Source: Tindallia californiensis (GTDB lineage Bacteria; Bacillota; Clostridia; Peptostreptococcales; Tindalliaceae). From it: 64,000 bases of DNA. Positions 60,272 through 64,000 of this stretch are shown here, piece by piece. Positions within the stretch are counted from its first letter, which is position 1. Every line of letters begins with the position of its first letter. The notes under the pieces are model-generated. The model saw nothing but the letters and a program-made list of their open reading frames with translations, searched no databases and was not told where the DNA came from. The stretch lies in NCBI RefSeq assembly GCF_900107405.1, contig NZ_FNPV01000006.1, positions 232,973 through 296,972 of the forward strand, given 5' to 3'. The translations under genes and the position numbers were made by a program.

Positions 60272-61056
60272 GAGGATGCTCCTTCCAGCTTCCCTAATCG
60301 TTGAAAGGCATTGGCTGAAACAAGTCCTTCTAATCTTGTTGCTGCTTTGGCTTCCAGGGAAAGAATCACGCAGGTGGAGGGCCCTCCACTCTTTTCCAGC
60401 GGGATATCCAGTCCTTTTTCCCAGCGAATTTTCACGTTGGCGTTGCCAGCCAACAGGCCGGCTTCATGTTTAATGCCTTTGGAACCGACAGGAATCATAT
60501 CCTTTACTTCTGGCTGCTCCAGCAGTTGTTGAACGCTTTTGACAGAGGCAATCTCCGGATCAAAGGGCTGAAGAATTTCATTGCCTACTTTGGGCACTCC
60601 CAGTAGCCAGAGTTCGTGGCCCGGCCGTGAGCGATCCAGTCGCAACCTATCCGTGGCGGCTCTTCCGATCACAGTGATTCCCATGGCCGTTTGCACCATG
60701 GGGAAGTTTTCTTCTGTACTGCCGTTTAAAGTGGTCATTTCCAGCTTCGCCTCTTCCAGAAAGCGACGAATGCCGTCGTAGATCCTTTTCCCCGTTGGTT
60801 CCCATTCAACGGAAAGGGTGTCGATAATCACCGTGGGAGTGCCTCCCAGGGTCAACATTTCCATAATCGCTACCCGACTGGTATAATAGCCAGTGATTTC
60901 CGGTGGTACCCGTACCAAATCCTTTTCTTTATCGCCCACCCCGCCGCAGGAATCGCAACTAACCAGCAGGTATTCCTCTTCTGAGAGAGGTATCATCGTT
61001 ACATCCCGCCGCTTTTTTTCATAGGGATTCTTCTTGATGTTCATGCTGATATTCAT
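60268..61056 (-). CDS. AIR-synthase-like protein, probable alpha-ribazole kinase CblS
   Basis: 262-residue protein of the AIR-synthase (PurM-like) fold. I start at ATG 61056: GGATCGGAAGC precedes it and it shares ATGA with the cbiA stop; a longer frame from 61113 would run inside cbiA. Marks: LLVSCDSCGGVGDKEKDLVRVPPEITGYYTSRVAIMEML (in parts: CDSCGGVGDKE, GYYTSRVAIMEML) near 30-65, GGTPTVIIDTLSVEW near 68, and VIGRAATDRLRLD near 134. CblS phosphorylates alpha-ribazole so that the lower ligand can be salvaged without CobT. The identification rests on fold pattern and position in a cbi operon and is less certain than for the corrin enzymes. Confidence 0.75.
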   Translation of the reverse strand: MNISMNIKKNPYEKKRRDVTMIPLSEEEYLLVSCDSCGGVGDKEKDLVRVPPEITGYYTSRVAIMEMLTLGGTPTVIIDTLSVEWEPTGKRIYDGIRRFLEEAKLEMTTLNGSTEENFPMVQTAMGITVIGRAATDRLRLDRSRPGHELWLLGVPKVGNEILQPFDPEIASVKSVQQLLEQPEVKDMIPVGSKGIKHEAGLLAGNANVKIRWEKGLDIPLEKSGGPSTCVILSLEAKAATRLEGLVSANAFQRLGKLEGASS

Positions 61057-62504
61057 GCTTCCGATCCTTTCTGTACCATCAGTGGTTGCCATTTCTTGAT
61101 TTTTTTCAGCCATTCCATCACGTACTCCGGATTCGAGGGAAAGAACACATGAGGAAAAGCGCCAAAGGTTTGGTGCCTAGTCAGTCCACAGCTCCATTGC
61201 CGTGGTTGGGAAGGATCTTCCGGACCCTGCATTTTGGTGACATGAATGACTTGATTGGCTTCTGAGTCTACTACGCCACGATGAAATTCGTGACCGGAAG
61301 CCTGAATTTCTTTGGTGAAAAAGCCGTTTTTTGTATCGGTACGAATATTCCCATAACCGAACCGTTGAAGTCGTTCCGTCATACGGGCTTTTCCCGGCAA
61401 TACCCCGGCCATTTGCCAGGTTTTTCCCTGAAAATCTGTCAGGCTTTCACAAAGGTATTGAAACCCTCCGCATTCTCCATAAATTGGCAGGCCGGCTTTG
61501 GCTTTTTCCAACAGGGAGTTTCGAAAGGAGTGGTTTGCTTCCAGTGCTTCTCCAAACATCTCCGGAAATCCGCCGCCTATATAGAGGGCGTCCAATGCTT
61601 CCGGAAGTATTTCGTCTTTCAGAGGGCTTACGGGAATTAGTTGAAACCCCTGTTCCCGCAACCAGTCCAGGTTTGCCGGATAATAGAAATGAAAGGCCTG
61701 ATCCTTTGCAATGCCCAGGCGAAGATGAGGCTGGTTTTCTGTTGAAAAAGCCTGAGGCTTTCCTTCTTGTTCTTCCAGCTTCCCTGCCACTTCCAGTAAT
61801 CTTTGCAACGATAGGTTTTTCCGGGCAGATTCAGAGGCACGCTGGATGGTTTCCATGGCCGCATCCACCTCAGCGGCAGGAACCAGCCCCAGATGCCGAC
61901 TACTTAGATGAAGCTTTTCATCTTTCGCCATCCATCCCAGACAGGGAACTCCCAGATCTCTTTCAATCGGTTTTTTGATCAGTTGATAGTGTTTTTCACC
62001 GGATATCCGATTCACAATGACTCCAGCTAAGGAAACAGAGGGATCATAGTCCCGATAGCCCTGAACCATGGCCGCCGCACTGGTGGACATACCCGCTCCG
62101 TCGATAATCAGGATTACCGGCAAATTCAATAGCCGGGCAATCCAGGCCGTGCTTCCGTTTTCTTTCCGACTGCCTAACCCGTCATACATTCCCATAACGC
62201 CTTCTACCACCAGTACTTTTTCTTTTTCTGGTTTTTTCGATTTCGAGAGATCCGAAGCTCCAGGATGCTGAAGAAGCTGTTGAAATTGTGCTTTCACCCC
62301 TTCATCTCCCATTAAGCAGCTATCTAACTGGTAAGAAGGGTTCCGGGTAACGATTTCGTGAAACTGAGGATCAATAAAGTCCGGCCCCACTTTACACGCC
62401 TGTACGTCAAAGCCTTCATCTTTCAAAGCTTTCAAAAGAGCCAGGGTAATGGTCGTCTTCCCGGCGCCACTATGGGTGGCCGCCAGCACAAATCCTTTTG
62501 CCAT
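61053..62504 (-). CDS. cbiA: Cobyrinate a,c-diamide synthase
   Basis: 483-residue ATP- and glutamine-dependent amidase. N-terminal dethiobiotin-synthetase-like domain (LAATHSGAGKTTITLALL at 7-24, CKVGPDFIDPQFH near 38, GVMGMYDGLGSRKENGSTAW near 100). C-terminal glutaminase domain from about 250 with the catalytic Cys in IYGECGGFQYLCESL near 345 and GHEFHRGVV near 415. It makes the first two amidations of cobyrinic acid. It is 12 nt after cbiX and overlaps the next gene by 4 nt. Length is normal. Confidence 0.97.
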   Translation of the reverse strand: MAKGFVLAATHSGAGKTTITLALLKALKDEGFDVQACKVGPDFIDPQFHEIVTRNPSYQLDSCLMGDEGVKAQFQQLLQHPGASDLSKSKKPEKEKVLVVEGVMGMYDGLGSRKENGSTAWIARLLNLPVILIIDGAGMSTSAAAMVQGYRDYDPSVSLAGVIVNRISGEKHYQLIKKPIERDLGVPCLGWMAKDEKLHLSSRHLGLVPAAEVDAAMETIQRASESARKNLSLQRLLEVAGKLEEQEGKPQAFSTENQPHLRLGIAKDQAFHFYYPANLDWLREQGFQLIPVSPLKDEILPEALDALYIGGGFPEMFGEALEANHSFRNSLLEKAKAGLPIYGECGGFQYLCESLTDFQGKTWQMAGVLPGKARMTERLQRFGYGNIRTDTKNGFFTKEIQASGHEFHRGVVDSEANQVIHVTKMQGPEDPSQPRQWSCGLTRHQTFGAFPHVFFPSNPEYVMEWLKKIKKWQPLMVQKGSEA

Positions 62505-62516
62505 AAAGTTGCCTCC

Positions 62517-62888
62517 CTACTTTACCTTTTGAATTTGATCTAAAAGAATATCCGCCATTCTAGGGTCATCACCAATCACATCTGTGGTCTTAAAGGTAAG
62601 CTTAGGATACTTTTGCTGCAGGGCTTCAATGGCTTCCGGCAAGTCGTGTTGCATATGATGACCGGCAAACAGGAAGAAGGGTGATACAACCATTTCTTCG
62701 GCCCCTTCCTGAATCAGCTTTTCTGCCGCTTCTTCAAAGGTGGGTTTTGCAAATTGAAGAAAGCCGTAGCCAGTTAAAGGAAAATGGCCTTCTGATTTTT
62801 CTTTGACTGCCTCTGCCAACTTTTTCACCGTATCACAGGTTTCGGGTACTCGGCTTCCATGAGCCAAAATTAACAATGCTTTTTTCAT
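62517..62888 (-). CDS. cbiX: Sirohydrochlorin cobaltochelatase, short CbiX form
   Basis: 123-residue chelatase that inserts Co(2+) into sirohydrochlorin. It has the metal-binding His in LLILAHGSRVPETCDTV (9-11) and VVSPFFLFAGHHMQHDL (about 73-85). It corresponds to one half of the usual chelatase fold; such short CbiX (CbiXS) proteins, common in archaea, act as dimers. It is the first gene after the riboswitch, with AAAGGAGATG 7 nt before the ATG. Confidence 0.95.
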   Translation of the reverse strand: MKKALLILAHGSRVPETCDTVKKLAEAVKEKSEGHFPLTGYGFLQFAKPTFEEAAEKLIQEGAEEMVVSPFFLFAGHHMQHDLPEAIEALQQKYPKLTFKTTDVIGDDPRMADILLDQIQKVK

Positions 62889-62997
62889 TGAATAACATCT
62901 CCTTTATAGTGACCATTGATAATGGATCGTTGATGATGGATACACGTTTTCCATATTTTTTTGTCTGTGTTGGTTAGATGCCTGTGCTGCTTCTTAT

Positions 62998-63040
62998 AGC
63001 AAAACAAAACACATACCGTCGAAAAAGACGCCATGTGTTC
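62998..63040 (-). terminator. Riboswitch-controlled terminator before cbiX
   Basis: Minus strand AACACATGGCGTC, TTTTT loop, GACGGTATGTGTT followed by TTGTTTTG. It lies between the cobalamin riboswitch and cbiX and is the likely off-state structure. Confidence 0.7.
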
Positions 63041-63090
63041 GAAATAGTTCTCACCCCATGGGCCCTTCCCTCCGAAGGGTTTGGTGCATT

Positions 63091-63246
63091 ATTTTCAGGC
63101 TGGTCTCCTGGCTTGTGCTTCCTGTTACTCACGACGCCTTCCCAAAAAAATTCGGTGGCCAGTGTCGTTTTCATCCACACTTACAGTAGCGGGGGCTGCA
63201 GGGGATTTTCACCCCTTTCCCAATTCAGTCTATCATACCTGAAAAA
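63091..63246 (-). promoter_or_regulatory. Cobalamin riboswitch
   Basis: Minus strand. The B12 box AGCCAGGAGACCAGCCTG is at 63096-63113. The core GGGGTGAAAATCCCC, then GCAGCCCCCGCTACTG, lies near 63190-63216. The P1 stem pairs TTTTTCAGG (63238-63246) with CCTGAAAAT (63091-63099). It precedes cbiX with a terminator between them. B12 should stop operon transcription. Confidence 0.95.
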
Positions 63247-63292
63247 TATTTAATTTCCCATCAACAAAGATCATTCTCCATCAATAAGCTTC

Positions 63293-63321
63293 ATTATATC
63301 AGAAGCCCTTGTTCGTCACAA
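63293..63321 (-). promoter_or_regulatory. Sigma-A promoter of the B12 operon
   Basis: Minus-strand TTGTGA (63316-63321), 17 bp, TATAAT (63293-63298), about 40 nt upstream of the riboswitch P1 stem. Confidence 0.72.
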
Positions 63322-63665
63322 GAAAAAGTCCGTTTCATTTCCCTTCATTAATTCTCATCATCAAAGGAAAGTTTGGAGCATATATTCTCCATTCTGTCGT
63401 CCTACCTCCTTTTCCACCCCTCATAGTCTCCATTTCTGGTCAAGCAGTAAGACCCTGGACCTAGGGATGTTTAAAACGGCAAAAACTCGACAAATTTTGT
63501 CTATATAAATGACAAATTTTGTCCAGACACCTAGACATTTTTATGGTACTGTGTTTCTTTGAAAGGAAAAATTGCTAGTTGAAAAGGAGAGATCATCATC
63601 GCTAGCTTAGCCGTTATATTTCTTTTCCTGTCACCAACAAATACAAATATTTAGGAGGAACCTTT
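63322..63665. other. Divergent intergenic region with tandem palindromes
   Basis: No gene is seen in these 344 bp. Near the middle are two identical GACAAATTTTGTC palindromes (63489-63501 and 63511-63523). A possible plus-strand promoter TTGTCC, 17 bp, TATGGT (about 63518-63546) overlaps the second palindrome. Confidence 0.55.
63489..63523. promoter_or_regulatory. Two identical operator-like palindromes, 22 bp apart
   Basis: GACAAATTTTGTC at 63489-63501 and 63511-63523. Each is a perfect palindrome about a central T, and their centres are 22 bp (two helical turns) apart, upstream of the secreted-protein gene. Confidence 0.7.
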
Positions 63666-64000
63666 ATGATAAAACGAATGATTGCTTTTACTTTACTGCT
63701 CAGCCTATTGCTGAGCAGCCCCATCTATGCCAGTGAAGAAAGGCCGTTATTAATTGCGCTGGAAAACAGTGTATTGGAAGGGCCAGATGGTGAGACCCCC
63801 ATCGAAGATGTGACCATTATCGTTGATACAGATTGGTCTTCTTACAACAATTTCCAAGTTACCTGGACCATGCCAACAGGAACACCGGTGGAAATCAACA
63901 GTGAACTTTATCCTTCCAGTCGTAGCATTGAGGAGGAGCATTTTCTGGTAGGGGAAGCGTCTTCCCATGGTCACCACTATCATACGAATCTAATGCGGGT
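63666..64000 (+). CDS. Secreted protein, 3' end outside window
   Basis: Open frame from ATG 63666 to the end of the window (111 codons seen). AGGAGG lies 7 nt upstream. The product starts MIKRMIAFTLLLSLLLSSPI then YA and SEERP: a good signal peptide with cleavage after about residue 22. The visible mature part (ENSVLEGPDGETPIEDVTII, then VDTDWSSYNNFQVTWTMPTG) looks like a beta-sandwich of an extracellular protein. I do not recognise the family. Its upstream region has tandem palindromes that suggest regulation. Confidence 0.75.
   Translation, partial: MIKRMIAFTLLLSLLLSSPIYASEERPLLIALENSVLEGPDGETPIEDVTIIVDTDWSSYNNFQVTWTMPTGTPVEINSELYPSSRSIEEEHFLVGEASSHGHHYHTNLMR

Noticed and set aside
62974..63180. 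68-residue frame on the minus strand
   Set aside because: It lies in the cobalamin riboswitch and its terminator, so it is RNA structure, not a gene.
63591..63654. Possible short leader peptide ending just before the secreted-protein gene
   Set aside because: GGAGAG is followed by a hydrophobic frame, but it has only ATC codons where a start is needed; too weak to call.

Overview
The window is one contiguous stretch of a Gram-positive, anaerobic, probably spore-forming Firmicute chromosome of the class Clostridia. The basis is gene content and order: spoVG, spoVB, purR, yabN, rqcP, divIC, yabE and ricT homologues, an LPXTG cell-wall protein, strong AGGAGG-type ribosome binding sites, U-tailed terminators, and an oxygen-independent (cobalt-early) B12 pathway. 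Acidic secreted proteins, Na+/solute symporters and the gene order recall alkaliphilic genera such as Alkaliphilus or Tindallia, but that genus-level guess is inference. I saw no rRNA or tRNA gene, insertion sequence, phage gene or CRISPR array.

Layout. (1) 1-4.1 kb: the 3' part of a large acidic protein, an LPXTG surface protein and a small protein ahead of it. (2) 4.1-6.4 kb: a methyl-accepting chemotaxis protein. (3) 6.5-20.2 kb, minus strand: the block purR-spoVG-glmU-prs-pth-mfd-prsA-spoVB-yabN-hup-rqcP-divIC-yabR, which matches the yab region of Bacillus subtilis with local losses. (4) 20.5-26.9 kb: murC, an LCP-family gene and a three-gene export ABC operon (adaptor, permease, ATPase). 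(5) 27-30 kb: an in-frame rsmA(ksgA)-M20 peptidase fusion and yabE. (6) 30.3-39.5 kb: an accessory island between yabE and tatD, which are adjacent in B. subtilis. It holds an HD-GYP protein, a nitrilase-family hydrolase, two sodium/solute symporters with a 34-residue membrane protein between them, and a sigma-54 activator with its histidine kinase. (7) 39.6-51.7 kb: tatD, metG, pncB, rsmI, trmN6, ricT, a TetR regulator, holB, darA, tmk, an Orn/Lys/Arg decarboxylase and a small membrane protein. (8) 51.8-63.3 kb: a B12 operon behind a cobalamin riboswitch: cbiX, cbiA, a CblS-like kinase, a PduX-like kinase, cbiC, cbiD, cbiE, cbiT, cbiL, cbiF, a cbiG-cbiH fusion, cbiJ and a small membrane protein. 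(9) The window ends inside a secreted protein gene whose upstream region carries two tandem palindromes.

How the parts work together. Most genes are housekeeping: cell-wall precursors, ribosome and tRNA maintenance, DNA repair and replication. The best candidate for a little-described system is the island at 31.6-39.5 kb. A textbook -24/-12 sigma-54 promoter stands before the symporter operon. A perfect 28-bp palindrome with a third half-site 21 bp away lies about 200 bp upstream, next to the gene for the sigma-54 activator. The 34-residue membrane protein between the two symporters has its own strong ribosome binding site and may be a small transporter subunit. Other points worth checking are the RsmA-peptidase fusion, the membrane protein that ends the B12 operon inside its terminator, alpha-ribazole and threonine kinases within a de novo corrin operon, and two tandem operator-like arrays with 22-bp spacing.
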